DNA of 64,000 nucleotides from Diphasiastrum complanatum (taxonomy: Eukaryota > Streptophyta > Lycopodiopsida > Lycopodiales > Lycopodiaceae), in assembly GCA_029204225.1 (NCBI GenBank), contig CM055093.1, positions 30,451,777-30,515,776 on the forward strand, read 5' to 3'. Of the stretch, positions 11,939-22,470 are shown piece after piece. Position numbers and translations under genes: made by a program. Position 1 is the stretch's first letter. Every line of letters starts with the position of its first letter. The notes beneath the pieces are model-generated. The model searched no databases and had not been told where the DNA came from. It was given only the letters and a program-made list of their open reading frames with translations.

Positions 11939-12053
11939 CATTTTCTATCTCAGACCCAACGGGGTTGGCTCAACTGGTTAGCTTGGCATCCAAAGTTTCT
12001 TTGGTCCCAGGTTCGAACCTCCCCTTGGAAACCAAGAAGCATTTTCTATCTCA
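11939..12053 (+). mobile_element. Very short tRNA-derived SINE or tRNA-like retroposon with 14-bp target duplication
   Basis: The 14-bp sequence CATTTTCTATCTCA occurs at 11939-11952 and again, identical, at 12040-12053. Between them is an 87-bp body with an RNA polymerase III A box TGGCTCAACTGG (11966-11977) and a B box GGTTCGAACC (12010-12019). The box spacing and the CCCAGGTTCGAACC context match tRNA-like SINE heads. No tRNA cloverleaf with a normal acceptor stem is evident, and there is no poly(A) tail: the body ends GGAAACCAAGAAG. The perfect long target duplication points to LINE-type retroposition. Confidence 0.7.
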
Positions 12054-12506
12054 ACTATTGTTTTGTTTTTGTTGTTCTCCATCTCTCATCCATCTTCAAA
12101 TTGCTATTCATTGTGTTATTCTCAACCTATGAGATTCCCTTATGATGTTGCTATTTCGATGGCTTTTCAATTTCAATTATGACAACTAGAGGAATTCTAT
12201 GGCAGCACCTTTTAGCTTATCATTATGGGCCTTTTTCCTCCACTTGAGAAGCATGGCTACAATTGACTACTCTCTCTTATTCATTTCTTATAGACCTCAA
12301 ATCTTGATAGTTGCAAAGTTGGGTCACTTATATTTTATCTACAGGTTCAACTCCTTGTCCAAGTGCCCATTTTTTCATGTCACGAAATGATTTGTCATTC
12401 TCTTTCTCATGTTGGAAATTTCTTTTCTCAACTCTTAGCTCAAATAACATTGCAATCTAAGTTGGCATGACTTATTGCGTCCTTAGCACCAACTTCTAGC
12501 AAGTGC
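12054..12506. other. Unassigned sequence
   Basis: AT-rich with no supported exon. Open frames at 11827-12390 are chance frames, in part crossing the SINE. Confidence 0.35.
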
Positions 12507-12600
12507 GGTCTTATTTTCTATGCTCTATACAGGATCACTTGCTCTTCATCGACGGTCTTATTTTCTATGTTCTATACACGATCACTTGCTCTTCATCCTT
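12507..12600 (+). repeat. 47-bp tandem duplication
   Basis: Unit GGTCTTATTTTCTATG... at 12507-12553 is repeated at 12554-12600 with about four substitutions. Both units end GATCACTTGCTCTTCATC plus three bases. Confidence 0.85.
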
Positions 12601-14226
12601 GTTGAACTATCATTCAAGATTCTCTATTGTTGTGACTACTCCTTTGTCTTTTTCCAATTCTTTCACAAATGTCTTCTTATTTGTTAATTGAGTCACTCTC
12701 TTTTCAAATTCTTGAAACATGAACTACAGATATTTTAGCTACATGAACATGTCTTTTTTGGATATCCAAGCACTTCTTATGAGGACATGACCTCGACATC
12801 TTCTATTTCCCAATCCCTTTATCTCTCTCCAACTTCCACAACCTTGTGTAGTTTGATCACCTCAAGGTTCTCTTCCTTTTCTATTCATTTTCTCAAATCG
12901 TTGTTGGAGATGACTTCTTGATATGATATATCTTCTTCATTATTGGAAAGGAAGCGATCTTCCTCTATCATTCATTTTCTGCACTTGTGAATGATAATAA
13001 GTTGTGTTTATGGTAGTACTACATAATTACGTATTGTTGTGGTAGAATATAATATAGTTTGAAAATTGTTTTCTTTTGTACATCTTGTGTCGGATATTGC
13101 ATTTGATGATGAGCATATTGTTGAAGACTACAATTCTTCACCAAATAAAAAAGGATGCACATTAATGCATGCCGTCTCTACAAGTACTATGTGAAGATGA
13201 TGAATGCCATTTGGTTCTACAATTATGTCATGTTGAGTGCCTAGATTACATTGTTATGGGGTTAGCCATGAAGCAAGTGAAAAAATTTCAAGAAATCTAG
13301 TCTATGCATGACTACTAATCAAGTTTTGGCATGCAAGTCCATAAGATTTCTGGTAAAATTGTTCCTTGGTCAGTTAATTTTGCTTATATTGATCTACCTA
13401 TTGGAATTTGCTCAGAAATCATGGAATCAGTTGCTAGAAGATCATGTGTGGTGCTCTGTTGGCATTTCCTCGAGAATTTTGGATGACAGGCCGATATCCA
13501 CATTGATCATTTGTCCTTTGTCTATGGTAGATATAGTAGAAAAATTAAAAGATCTACATGTCTTGTGGTGGGATGTAGGATTTGCATTGAAAGCCATGCA
13601 AGGAACAAGCCCAATACTATCACATGATATAAATGTGCAAAGCTTCTTTTCAAAAGCTCATAGCTGTTTCACTTATGCGTTGATGTGTGTGCACATAGTG
13701 TACCACATTTGCAACTATTTAATTTGCCTTCTAGCAATTCCTAAAGAACTACACATTATGTTTTTTCAAACAAAGTCTTCTATGGCGCATGGCACACACA
13801 AATGCACCATTTCAAAGCGAGGTATTTTTTGAAAAATGAATGGAAAGCCCAAAAAATGTATCTTTATAAAGGGTTTTCTGGTGTCGAATTCCTCTAATGA
13901 ATGAGAAAGACATCCACGTTCTAATACACCTTGGAGAGGTCCTAAAGAGCGATCCCCTGCTTTCATGAAAATGTTTTTGGAATACTTGTGTCTTGATTGT
14001 GGAACATGCATGGAGATTGGCTATGGCACCGCCCTATCGTTGAGGGCAAGTCTGTCACCTGGAAGACATCATTTAACATTTGATTCTGATACAGAAATTA
14101 TCTCTATGTTTGTTAAGCCACTCCTAACCCCTAAACCACCATTGGCTAAGAGTGCTTTGTGTGGACTTAAGAAACTAAACAGGAAAATAAAATGTTGTGT
14201 CTAGGTAAAGCAGAATAGAATGTAGG

Positions 14227-14227
<1 letters not shown>
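12601..14227. other. Unassigned sequence
   Basis: A 174-residue plus-strand frame at 13308-13832 is the longest feature. It has hydrophobic stretches but no recognised motif, splice context or neighbour that supports it as a gene. Nothing else stands out. Confidence 0.35.
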
Positions 14228-14275
<48 letters not shown>

Positions 14276-14374
14276 GGAATCATCTATTTATTTGTTTTTG
14301 TTTGCTTCAAGTCTGTTGCTATGAGAATCAAGCATGTGGCATGGTTCTGTGTGTGTGTGTGTGTGTGTGTGTGT
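14228..14374 (+). repeat. Two (GT)n microsatellites
   Basis: (GT) runs of about 47 bp (14228-14274) and 27 bp (14348-14374) lie 73 bp apart. Cys-Val open frames here are artefacts. Confidence 0.95.
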
Positions 14375-15332
14375 TCTTTAGAAAGAGATGGGAGTTTGAT
14401 TCATCTGCATTTTCAAATGATCTGCAAGTGTTTTGCATCTAGTGTCTTCAAAGTAAATCATGTAATCAAGTAGTATCTAGGTTGGTCAAAGGATAGTCCA
14501 CCCGATAACTTAGTATTATGTAGGTTTCTCCATCAAAAAGGCATTCATACCTGGCATGACAGGCTACTGTATGAAGGATTTGGGTAAAGAGCACTTTTAG
14601 TGTGTGATCCATGGTGTTAGTCATGATGATATATATAAGGGAAGGGATGAGTATATTAAATATGGAGTGTCAGAGGTCAAGAATTGGGTCATGTTGAGTC
14701 CAACTAATCTATTTGAGAGAGCCTACATCTTTTCACTTTTCCACATGAAATCTAGGCAGAATAATACACTCCCACAGGTGTTGCTAGCAATGTTAAGGAT
14801 TGGAAAATATTATTGAGAAGCAATGTGGGTGACTCCATACCAAGGAAAAGTAATGGGCATAACTAGGGCCACAACTATTTGGATAGCTATGAGAATGCCA
14901 ACGGTGGTAACATAGAAGTATGGAAGGTAGCTGACATGTTTGGTGAATATGATCTTAAATGCTGCAATGTACAAGCCAGTGAATCAAACATAAACAATGC
15001 TAGAGATGTGGAACTAGTGATTGTGAGTCCAAAACAGCTTGAAGGGCATTCTCTTTAAGCACTAGAGCGTTTCTTTTTTACTTCCAAAATATAGGTTGTA
15101 CAAAACAGAGAAAACTGTGGACAATATTTTTGCTACAATGTTTTGGCTTTTTTGCTCTTGAATGTTACAAATGTTGTTTTTGGTTCAAGTTATGTGAGAT
15201 GCTGTTTTTGGGCTCAGATTATGTGGATGTTTTTTTGGCCCAGATCATGTTGCTTTGTTTTTTGAAGATAAGATTAGGATTTAGATTTTAGTTAGGGTAA
15301 ATTTTAGGGTTTGGGAGCCATAAAGAGGTGTT

Positions 15333-15335
<3 letters not shown>
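14375..15335. other. Unassigned sequence
   Basis: A 70-residue plus-strand frame at 14604-14816 and scattered coding-like words downstream (to about 15060) suggest old, broken coding DNA of unknown type. No family was recognised. Confidence 0.3.

Positions 15336-15402
<67 letters not shown>
15336..15402 (+). repeat. (GA)33 microsatellite
   Basis: A perfect GA run of about 67 bp. Confidence 0.96.
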
Positions 15403-15405
<3 letters not shown>

Positions 15406-15610
15406 TGGACAATGATAGACAACAAGGGTTTTGTCTATCCTCATTGGTCCACGTTTGCCCTAAAACTTATTTGAAGTGCATTTGAAATGGCTTGAAAATG
15501 ACGTGCATTTAGAAATTTTTAGAGATAGAACGTGACTTTAAAAATTCATAGAATGAGAAGTTTCTAGAAAGAGAGAGGTACATAAGGGCAAGAGAGAGGA
15601 GAGGCATGCA

Positions 15611-15614
<4 letters not shown>

Positions 15615-15695
<81 letters not shown>
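15615..15695 (+). repeat. (GA)40 microsatellite
   Basis: A perfect GA run of about 81 bp, 212 bp to the right of the run at 15336, with the GA-rich word AGAGAGAG between them. Confidence 0.96.
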
Positions 15696-15700
<5 letters not shown>

Positions 15701-16689
15701 GAAATGGACCAAATCTCATGAATTAGAACCAACAATAAGATTATGATCTTCCAATTGTCAGCTGCTCCTTGAAGATGTTCACGTTTGATCTTGAACTTTC
15801 TAGCACATGAAATTGTTCACATCTCTAAATTTGAAATCAAGGTCTTAGAATTAGCATAAAAAATTCATCATAATGTTATAGAAATAGACTATATCAAGAA
15901 AGATTTTGCATTTTTTTAAATCTCCAAATAACACAAGGAAAAATCTTAAACATGCCAAATGTGTGATCATGAAATGTCAATAAAATGTCTTAAACAAATC
16001 TAAAATAAGAAGAAATCCATAAAAGTAAGATGAGCAACTCAGATAAGGTTTAATGCCCCATCGAATTGACTGTCTATTTTGTCCAAAAATTACCAAGTCT
16101 CGATTTGACAAACTTCCTACATTGATAAAATACTGATTGATTTACATCTTGATAAATAATTGCAACATGCACTTGGAAACTTTTTGGCAATGAATAGATT
16201 ATTCAAGTGATAAAGCAGTGAAGCACCATTTTGAACAGATTGTTAGAATGGAATTGTTTTTTTCAAATTGGTCTAGTTTTTAACGGTTTCAAATCAGTCT
16301 TTTCAAACCGGTCCAGTTTTCAAATGGTCTCAGCGCTACATTCTTGGTTACAAGGCAATGAATGAACTGCAGCTGGAAGGTAAGGATAACTATCTTGCTT
16401 CATTAGCAACACATTTTTGTAGTTTTTTTGGTGATATATTTTAAAAAGGTCTGATGTTGATGTAGCTACTAAAAGAATTTATTGCAAACAGAATTGTAAC
16501 AAAATCTTTCATGCATGCAATCTAAATCTTGACCCCAATGAAAAAATTATAGCTGGGCGCAGGGTTATTTCCGATTTTTTAGAGCCTGGCAGAGTTCATA
16601 CTGAATATAGCAAGTAATCAAATAGTTCTGCAATTTCACCACAGCAGAAAAAACATCCAAAACCCACAAAATCACCTGTTAGGTGGTAT
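15696..16689. other. Unassigned sequence downstream of the RING exon
   Basis: This includes the presumed 3' UTR of the minus-strand RING gene next to 16690. A pyrimidine-rich repeat (TCAAACCGGTCCAGTTTTCAAA-like, about 16255-16330) has several near copies of TTTTCAAA..GGTC. No gene is recognised. Confidence 0.35.
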
Positions 16690-16923
16690 CTAAATCATGT
16701 TTTCAATGTACACACGGTGAATCAGTGAGCTATTCAATTTCTTGCGACACGTTGGACAACTTTTACAAGCCTTGATAACTTCCGAAATGCAACAGCGGCA
16801 AAAAATATGTCCACAGACTGTAGAAGTTGCCTCTTTCATTGTGTCCAAACAAATGGCACATGTAAATCCAACCTCATTGGACTGCTCTCTGAATGGATCC
16901 TTGTTAGCATCACTTTCCTCCCT
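16690..16923 (-). CDS. RING-finger (C3HC4) E3 ubiquitin ligase, terminal exon
   Basis: E3 ligases with a RING domain bring a charged E2 enzyme to a substrate for ubiquitin transfer. The exon starts after a likely acceptor CATACAG (AG at 16925-16924, minus strand) and reads REESDANKDPFREQ before the RING. The eight zinc ligands are complete: CAIC, 11 residues, CGH, IFC, RCC, 10 residues, CPTC. After the RING comes KKLNSSLIHRVYIENMI and a stop at 16692-16690. The RING sits at the protein's C-terminus, and TVCGHIFC plus HRVYI resemble the RNF4/SLX8-like SUMO-targeted class; that subclass is inference. The N-terminal exons are not certain; the minus-strand exon at 21929-22204 is compatible in phase but unproven. 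Open sequence to 16998 without the splice assumption is less likely to be coding. Confidence 0.82.
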   Translation of the reverse strand, partial: REESDANKDPFREQSNEVGFTCAICLDTMKEATSTVCGHIFCRCCISEVIKACKSCPTCRKKLNSSLIHRVYIENMI

Positions 16924-17239
16924 CTGTATGGAAATACAACAGATGTCACTGGAACAAGCCACAGATACTGTGCATATCTGTTGAAGACTAAATGTCATTA
17001 ACGAAATATTCTAAGAGGACCATCCAGCATGCATGAACCAACTATTAGTTTCCGCATTCATAAATGGCAGGTATATAAAAATTTGTACAAACCAGATTGC
17101 CATTTCTTCACATCTACAGACATATTGATAATCAATCAGAGAAGTAAAGCCAATAGACCTTCTATGCTAGCTTGCAAAACTTATAATGTACAAAAACTCC
17201 AGGTAAATTGAAAAATATATAATGTACGATTTTATTAAT
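16924..17239 (-). other. Probable intron next to the RING exon
   Basis: No further minus-strand exon was recognised between the RING acceptor and the copia gag fragment that begins near 17240. Confidence 0.4.
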
Positions 17240-17720
17240 GGATCAGCCGTACAACCTGTGAATTAAGATTGTCCACACGGATGCACTCACCAACTGCAGC
17301 AAGTTGATCCTAAAGATCCTTGATTTTTGTAATGTGATCAGCGATAGAATCATTGGAGTCCATCCTGATTGTACGTAGTTTATTCTGCAGATAGAGGACC
17401 CTACCCATATTGACGGTCTCATACATGGACCTCAATGTCTCCCAAGCCCCTCGAGGTCTTATGGCACCCCTTATGTGAGGGATGATGTTATCCTTCACAG
17501 AAAGGTTGATAATCCAATGTGCCTTTAATCCTCTCTTCATATAGTCCTTCAGTTCATCTTCAGAATCTGGAAAAGGCTCAGAACCTATGACTATGCCCCA
17601 ACATTATCTATCCATGAGAATGTTCTGCATCTTAAACTTCCACACCCTGTAATTGGTACCTTCAATCTACTTGAGTCATTGAGTAGACTCTCACTTAGGC
17701 CAGCCATGATTTATTGAATA
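17240..17720 (-). pseudogene. Ty1/copia gag fragment
   Basis: On the minus strand, from about 17711 leftward, the N-terminal copia gag pattern appears in broken frames (a NYRVWKFKMQN-like segment). It continues as KRGLKAHWIINLSV, PHIRGAIRPRGAWETLRSMY, ETVNMGRVLYLQNKLRTIRM and DSIADHITKIKDL (17540-17310). This is the UBN2-type gag core, including the AW-xx-L and L-xx-K/R-L spacing. The zinc knuckle and pol are not found to the left, so the element is cut off at about 17240. It may sit within an intron of the RING gene. Confidence 0.75.
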
Positions 17721-17823
17721 TTCTGCAATCAAACAGGAGAAATCCCAGAAAAATACTCAAGAATTGAGATGCTTCAAGAAAATGGGGTTTCACCCAAACT
17801 CGGGTATTATGCCACTTGACTAA

Positions 17824-18130
17824 TGTTGAAGAGTAATGCCTACTTTACCCCTTTGGCTAAGCACTAATTATGTTGTAAGTTGTACATAACTTATGGGGCA
17901 TGTTATTAGTTAAATAAATTAATGCAAGTGGCCCACTTGGCCAAGTAGCTCACTCATATGGTTGATACCTAGACTTTCCATGCATGTACTTGAGGTGCTT
18001 GCCTCACAAAGGATTTGGAGGACCCACGCCCTCCTCTCTCTCTCTCTCTAGCAATTCACTTTCCCTTCTAACTTTTGATGTTGTGAAGTGCTTACGCAAT
18101 TCTCCTTGTATGTGATGTTTTCCATAGCTA
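17824..18130 (+). repeat. LTR fragment in plus orientation
   Basis: The stretch starts TGTTGAAGAGTAATGCC and carries TTATGTTGTAAGTT a little later. The reverse complement of 18884 leftward starts TGTTGAAATATAATGCC and has the same TTATGTTGTAAGTT. The two are therefore LTR starts of related copies in opposite orientation. The right end here is not fixed; a short (CT) run lies near 18032-18049, where the other copy has its (GA) run. Confidence 0.6.
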
Positions 18131-18432
18131 AGTTTCTCAAGTTTTCTTGGTTGATCTAGTATTGCAGTTCAGATACTCCATAGCTAGGTCTTGCAAATCA
18201 TCAACTAATACCCAACAACTTCTGCTTTTGTCTTTGCCACACAGTGTGGCCTTGCTATGCCTTGCACAAGATCCACTCAGCACCCTAATCAAAACGTCTC
18301 CACAAGCTGCTCTCTTCAACTTTTGGAAAATTTGTCAGAATCCAAAAAGGTTGATATGGTTGTCCTCCTATAACCAGTAGTCCAGCTATGCTTCCTGTTC
18401 TAAAAACTGATTGCCCAACAAAAAGTTCTCCC

Positions 18433-18444
18433 ACTCTGATACCA
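18433..18444 (-). promoter_or_regulatory. Copia primer binding site
   Basis: The minus strand reads TGGTATCAGAGT directly after the LTR end, matching the initiator Met-tRNA complement at 11 of 12 positions. The element body to the left (18432 toward 18130) has no clear gag. Confidence 0.8.
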
Positions 18445-18602
18445 TGATGAGTCTCTCTACGAAGTGTCTTAACCTCAATAACAGACACACAGCATGAAAG
18501 CTTGAAAGAAATTAGCAATGGAAGCATGTAAAACCATGGAAATCTTAAGCACCTCAAGAAAGCAAAAGTAGGAACTCATAAAGCTTGATTGGGGGGAGAG
18601 AG

Positions 18603-18651
<49 letters not shown>

Positions 18652-18884
18652 CATGGGCCACTTTAAGGATCAATCCTCTACAAAGATAGTAATTAGTGAG
18701 GTGTCACCTCCCACTTGAGTCTCATGCCACATGGCATGCCAACTTGCACTTACTAACTTTAATTTACAAAGAGGGGTGCAAAGTAATTGCACACAAGTTG
18801 CCCCCATGATAAACTTACAACATAATAAATATGTGCATGCAAGTGCCTAGCCACTAGGGATAAAATAGGCATTATATTTCAACA
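18445..18884 (-). repeat. LTR (minus orientation) with a microsatellite inside
   Basis: Read on the minus strand it starts TGTTGAAATATAATGCC at 18884 and ends ACTCATCA at 18445. It is directly followed by a primer binding site TGGTATCAGAGT (18444-18433). The length is 440 bp, of which 18596-18649 is a (GA)n/(CT)n run with one interruption. Confidence 0.8.
18596..18649 (+). repeat. (GA)n microsatellite inside an LTR
   Basis: A GA run of about 54 bp with one GG interruption near 18606, inside the minus-strand LTR 18445-18884. Confidence 0.93.
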
Positions 18885-19888
18885 GAAGCAACACTCCCTA
18901 CCATATCCCTCCAAGCAAGAGTTTTTGCTAGATGAAATGGGAGGTCACAAAGGTAGAACAATCTATTGATATCCATGTCAACTCTATCTTGTTTATGCCC
19001 CATAATAATCTCTACCCCTTCTACAAGTCTACTACCTCTAGAAATAGAGGGGTCGGTTACACGTGCACGTGCTAAAGATGTGCCACTATCTCACCCTCAC
19101 CACTCCTGAGAGCTGAGATGATGCATACCTAGCTGAAGTAGATGATCCTTTTGCAACAAATAGGAAAAAAGTTAATCACTCCAAGTTCCACATGCAATGT
19201 TGTCGTGTGCACAAGTGACAATGCAAATTCATCATTTAATGTTAAAAAACAAAAGAGTTAGGTCACAAGTGTATGATGTTCACCTACAATTGGAGGAACG
19301 TTCTCCTCTGTTGTAATAGCTTGTGTGACAATGATTGCATGTCCATTGTTTTGTGCCCGAGCTATCACATGCCGAAGTAACTATCACATGATCCCATAGG
19401 GGATCTTTAGCTCTCACGATGGCCTTCTTGAATCTCTTGAGTTCTCCCTTAAACCTTTCTCTCCTCCTCCCTTTCCCTATAGATTGTAACTTCTAAGTTC
19501 CAATATATAACCCAACTCTAACTTTCAACTTCATACTTGTACTGCTAGAATCTAAGTCCCAACTCCCTACGCTCTAACTCCTAACTGTCCTAAAGGTTAA
19601 CTCCTAAATCTCCTAACTTTCTCCTTTGAACTTTCCTCCTACTAGCTCTTAACTTCACACTCCCCTTTTTTCATCTCCTTCCACTTAACTCTCCTCTGCT
19701 TTTTCTTGTCTCATCTCTCCTCTTTTCTCTCTCCTTCTCCCTTGCAAACTGGCACAAAAATAGGTTACATTTTGTTTTTAAAAGGTTGGGACTGGACAGT
19801 TCTAAAAACATTTCCAAGGCCCAATTCTTTTCAATTCATATTGGGCCCATTCGATTTTTCAAGAATCCCCATTAGCCAACGAATTGAG
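18885..19888. other. Unassigned sequence
   Basis: No gene is recognised. From about 19490 to 19735 the plus strand is C/T-rich with recurring CTAACTCCTAAC / TCTAACTTTC words, a degenerate pyrimidine-rich repeat tract. Confidence 0.35.
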
Positions 19889-20283
19889 TTTTTTTTTTTT
19901 TTTGCAAAGCTTTAAGATACTAGTATTTTTTCACAAATGTACAGGTACAAAAGTAAGCGGCAACCCAAGGCCGAAATAGTGTAAAACCGGTAGGGGTGTA
20001 TTATACAACAAAAAGGACTATTCGTACACCACACAGGGAGGCAGTTCAATACAGCTACATAGCATTACCAAAATACATAGCTAACCGCAGGCAGGCCACT
20101 ATTCAAAGTGGGGAAGAAGAACCATCAAAAACCTGCAGATTCCGTGTCAACCATATCTGCCAAAGTACGAAAAGCCTACACAAATGCCAAAAAGCAAGCG
20201 ATGAACGGTCCCAAATCTGTGAGTCCACCAGCATGATGGTATGTATCAAGTGTCAAGGGAATGAGGAATTGCCAATATCACCT

Positions 20284-20470
20284 CTAGCCATTATCCTGGC
20301 GGCAATGATAAAGCAGGTGCTCAATAGTCTCCTCCTCCAGCTGGCAAACAGGATAGAGGTGATCAGAAAAGAAAAGCCATTTAGCCAGAAGGGGGAGAGA
20401 CATAGTAATGAGGCGGTAAGCAAGGTAACAGAGTTTTCCAATTGGAAGAGAGCGGATAGATACTAGAAAA
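20284..20470 (-). pseudogene. LINE zf-RVT zinc-binding domain
   Basis: SIRSLPIGKLCYLAYRL, a spacer, then CQLEEETIEHLLYHC: the pattern of the zf-RVT domain found after plant LINE reverse transcriptases. It lies in a continuous frame that ends at 20284, where the frame runs out. Confidence 0.75.
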
Positions 20471-20812
20471 TCTCTTATGCCAAGCAGAGGAGCCGTCAGA
20501 GTGAGACCAACGGGTAATAAAGAAAGTCGAGAATATATAAGGATAATGACGAAGATGGGTGGCCCGATAACCAAGGAGGGACGAGTCAAGAGGGACGAGT
20601 CAAGAGGTGGCTCCTAGCAATCGATGGAAGAAGAAGTCATGAGCAACATGGAGCCCGAGAGCAGAGGAGGCGAGGTTCAAAAGAGAGTGCTCGTTGACAA
20701 TTAACGTAGAGGAGGGGAGGATCTGATAGGGGGAACCAAGACGGCTTGAGAAAGCATGGTAAGGCCCTTGCGAGCCAGGGCAAGAGAGAGGTGTGGGTGG
20801 GAGGTGAAGAGC

Positions 20813-20827
20813 GGGGGGGGGGGGGGG
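20813..20827 (+). repeat. G15 homopolymer within the LINE
   Basis: Fifteen consecutive G residues on the plus strand (C on the LINE sense strand), with runs of CCTCC and CACCTCCC beside it. It is prone to sequencing error and slippage and may account for a local frameshift. Confidence 0.9.
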
Positions 20828-21928
20828 AGGTAGGAGGGAAGAGAGAGGAGGTCCATATCGGCCCGTTCAAAGGGAGAACTCAACGGTCAGACTAGGAAAG
20901 GAGGTGGCGAAAAATCCAAGAAAGCGAAAGCAAGGTTCTGGAGGACAAAGGTACCCTTAAAGCGGAAGGAGCAGCCAAAGGTAAGCAGCTTGAAAAAGGA
21001 AGGGAAGGGCCGAAGCAATGGAGGGACAACAACAGCAGAAGCCATGTAGGCCGAGAGAAGGAAGTGCCAGTGCTGGGAAGGGAGGAAAAGAGAGGAAAGA
21101 CAGCAAAGAACAAGAGACTTGTTTTTTAAGGCAGGGTTCAGAATGCCGAGGCTGCCATCAGCTAGAGTGGCCGTGCAAACCGACCAAAAAAGAAGGGGAC
21201 GCTTGTCGGCCCAAAGGAAGCGGCGGATATGGGCACCAAAGGAGTTGTGAAGGGCTTAGGTGGCAGTGAAATGGAATTCAAGAACACCGGATAGGCAGCC
21301 AGAATGTGACGGACGGCCAAAACCCTAGACGCAAAGGACATGAAGTGGGGGTTCCATGGAGCTAGCTTACGAGCAAAAGACAGAAGGAACCAATCTGACC
21401 GTTGTCGAGAGGAAAGATGCAGCTCCGAGCAGCCAAGTGACCGAACCATGAGGCACAACTCAGACTTCCCTTTGTCCAAAAGGGAAGAGGAGCAATAACA
21501 GAACTCAGAGAAGACATGCAGGAGGTGCCAAACGCGAGATTCAGAGAGAGGAGAGAAAAGGGTAGCGTCATCGCCAAACAGGTGATGGGAAAGAGGGCCC
21601 AGCGGGGAATGGACAGGAACGATAAGACGAAGAGAAGACGCATCGTGAGATTCATGGAAACCATATTATGAACGTCACTTTTCTATTGGAAAAAGGATAT
21701 TACAACCTACAAGAAGTAAAAGAGAATGGGACATAAAGAATTCAGCTGTAGAGTGAAATGCTTTATTGATCCTTTACGTTTGGGGGTAAATTTTCTCAAA
21801 GACTTTTGCATTGTGTCTAACAATCGTTCAATTATGGCGAGAGTGCCAAAAAGTTAAGTCCAATTTACCTGGTGGAAAGGTCGCTAAGTAATCCATTCCC
21901 CATTCCCCACTACATCAAGATGACAAAC

Positions 21929-22204
21929 CTTTGCCACAAAAAGGCTACTATCGGTCTCGTCGAAAGAACGTCGTAGATTAACATTTGCACAAAAATAGTC
22001 TCGGCAAAAGGACGAAAATGAAACAGTAGGTACAGCACCGACCTTTCGTTTTAAACCTGTCGACCTAGAATTTGAACAAGTAGGGTAATCTTGCTCCTGT
22101 GTATAGCTTTCAAATCCCCCGTTCACAAGCCGCGAAGCTCTCCAGGCAACATAACCAGCCACCGTTGCTGACAGAAACATCATGAAAACTTGCAGGGGAT
22201 ACAT
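21929..22204 (-). CDS. Probable first exon of an unidentified membrane-anchored protein
   Basis: ATG at 22204-22202 opens a 92-codon stretch ending at a good plant donor AAAG|GTTTGT (GT at 21928-21927), phase 0. Residues 4-20 (LQVFMMFLSATVAGYVAW) form a single hydrophobic segment followed by RASR. The remainder is polar (YTQEQDYPTCSNSRSTGLKR) with no recognised domain. The short luminal N-terminus, one membrane pass and basic flank suggest a membrane anchor with the bulk in the cytosol. Upstream on the minus strand, TAGGGTTTCATCATCG near 22440 looks like a plant 5' leader. Read through without splicing, the frame stops at 21884. Product unknown; whether it belongs to the RING gene at 16.7 kb is open. 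Confidence 0.45.
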
Positions 22205-22470
22205 ATTGAAGCGAAGCTTCTCTTAGATTCAAAGACATTCATCAAGCGCACCAATTCTGATCAAAGAAAGTGCTCTGAAGTGGCATATTTTGGAATCGTT
22301 ACTATGTCATTTCCTTGTGGCCACAACAACAGCTGCATCAGCATCATCATCCTTGCCAATTTATGTTGCGATCATCATACCTTTTTACAAACCAGAGATC
22401 GCAAAGCAAAGAGCTATCAATCGACGATGATGAAACCCTAAACTGAGCGTAGAAGCCGAACTCTAACTAC
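22205..22470 (-). promoter_or_regulatory. Candidate 5' leader of the minus-strand gene at 22.2 kb
   Basis: Minus-strand TAGGGTTTCATCATCG (around 22440) resembles common plant leader sequence. AAAAG|GTATG near 22384 could be a leader-intron donor. No clear TATA box was located. Tentative. Confidence 0.25.

Larger units (their letters stand above)
19889..21680 (-). mobile_element. LINE (non-LTR retrotransposon), 5'-truncated, with poly(A) tail
   Basis: On the minus strand this is the C-terminal part of a plant L1-type reverse transcriptase, in several broken frames. HLFGDDATLF near 21580-21556 is the FADD-box equivalent of the catalytic YxDD motif. LDKGKSELCL follows, then LAPWNPHFMSFASRVLAVRHI and PVFLNSISLPPKPF (21400-21240), as in LINE thumb regions. 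The zinc-binding zf-RVT region is at about 20470-20284 (LPIGKLCYLAYRL ... YPVCQLEEETIEHLLYHC). It ends in about 15 A residues on the minus strand (T-run near 19890-19904), the expected 3' tail. The 5' side stops near 21680, so endonuclease and most of the RT are missing. The element is GC-richer than its surroundings. No target duplication was found. Confidence 0.8.

Noticed and set aside
11953-12039. Functional tRNA gene
   Set aside because: A and B boxes are present, but no acceptor stem or normal cloverleaf is evident and a 14-bp target duplication flanks it, so retroposition fits better.
13308-13832. 174-residue plus-strand frame
   Set aside because: No motif, splice context, repeat or neighbour supports it; length alone is not enough in 64 kb of six-frame sequence.
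14227-14473. Cys-Val repeat frames
   Set aside because: Translation of (GT) microsatellites.
16340-16385. Exon-like RYILGYKAMNELQLEG before GTAAGG on the plus strand
   Set aside because: One short stretch with a chance donor; no acceptor or further exon found.
20637-21269. Pro/Ser-rich and Gly/Lys-rich frames on both strands
   Set aside because: Shadows of the LINE, whose true motifs lie in other frames.
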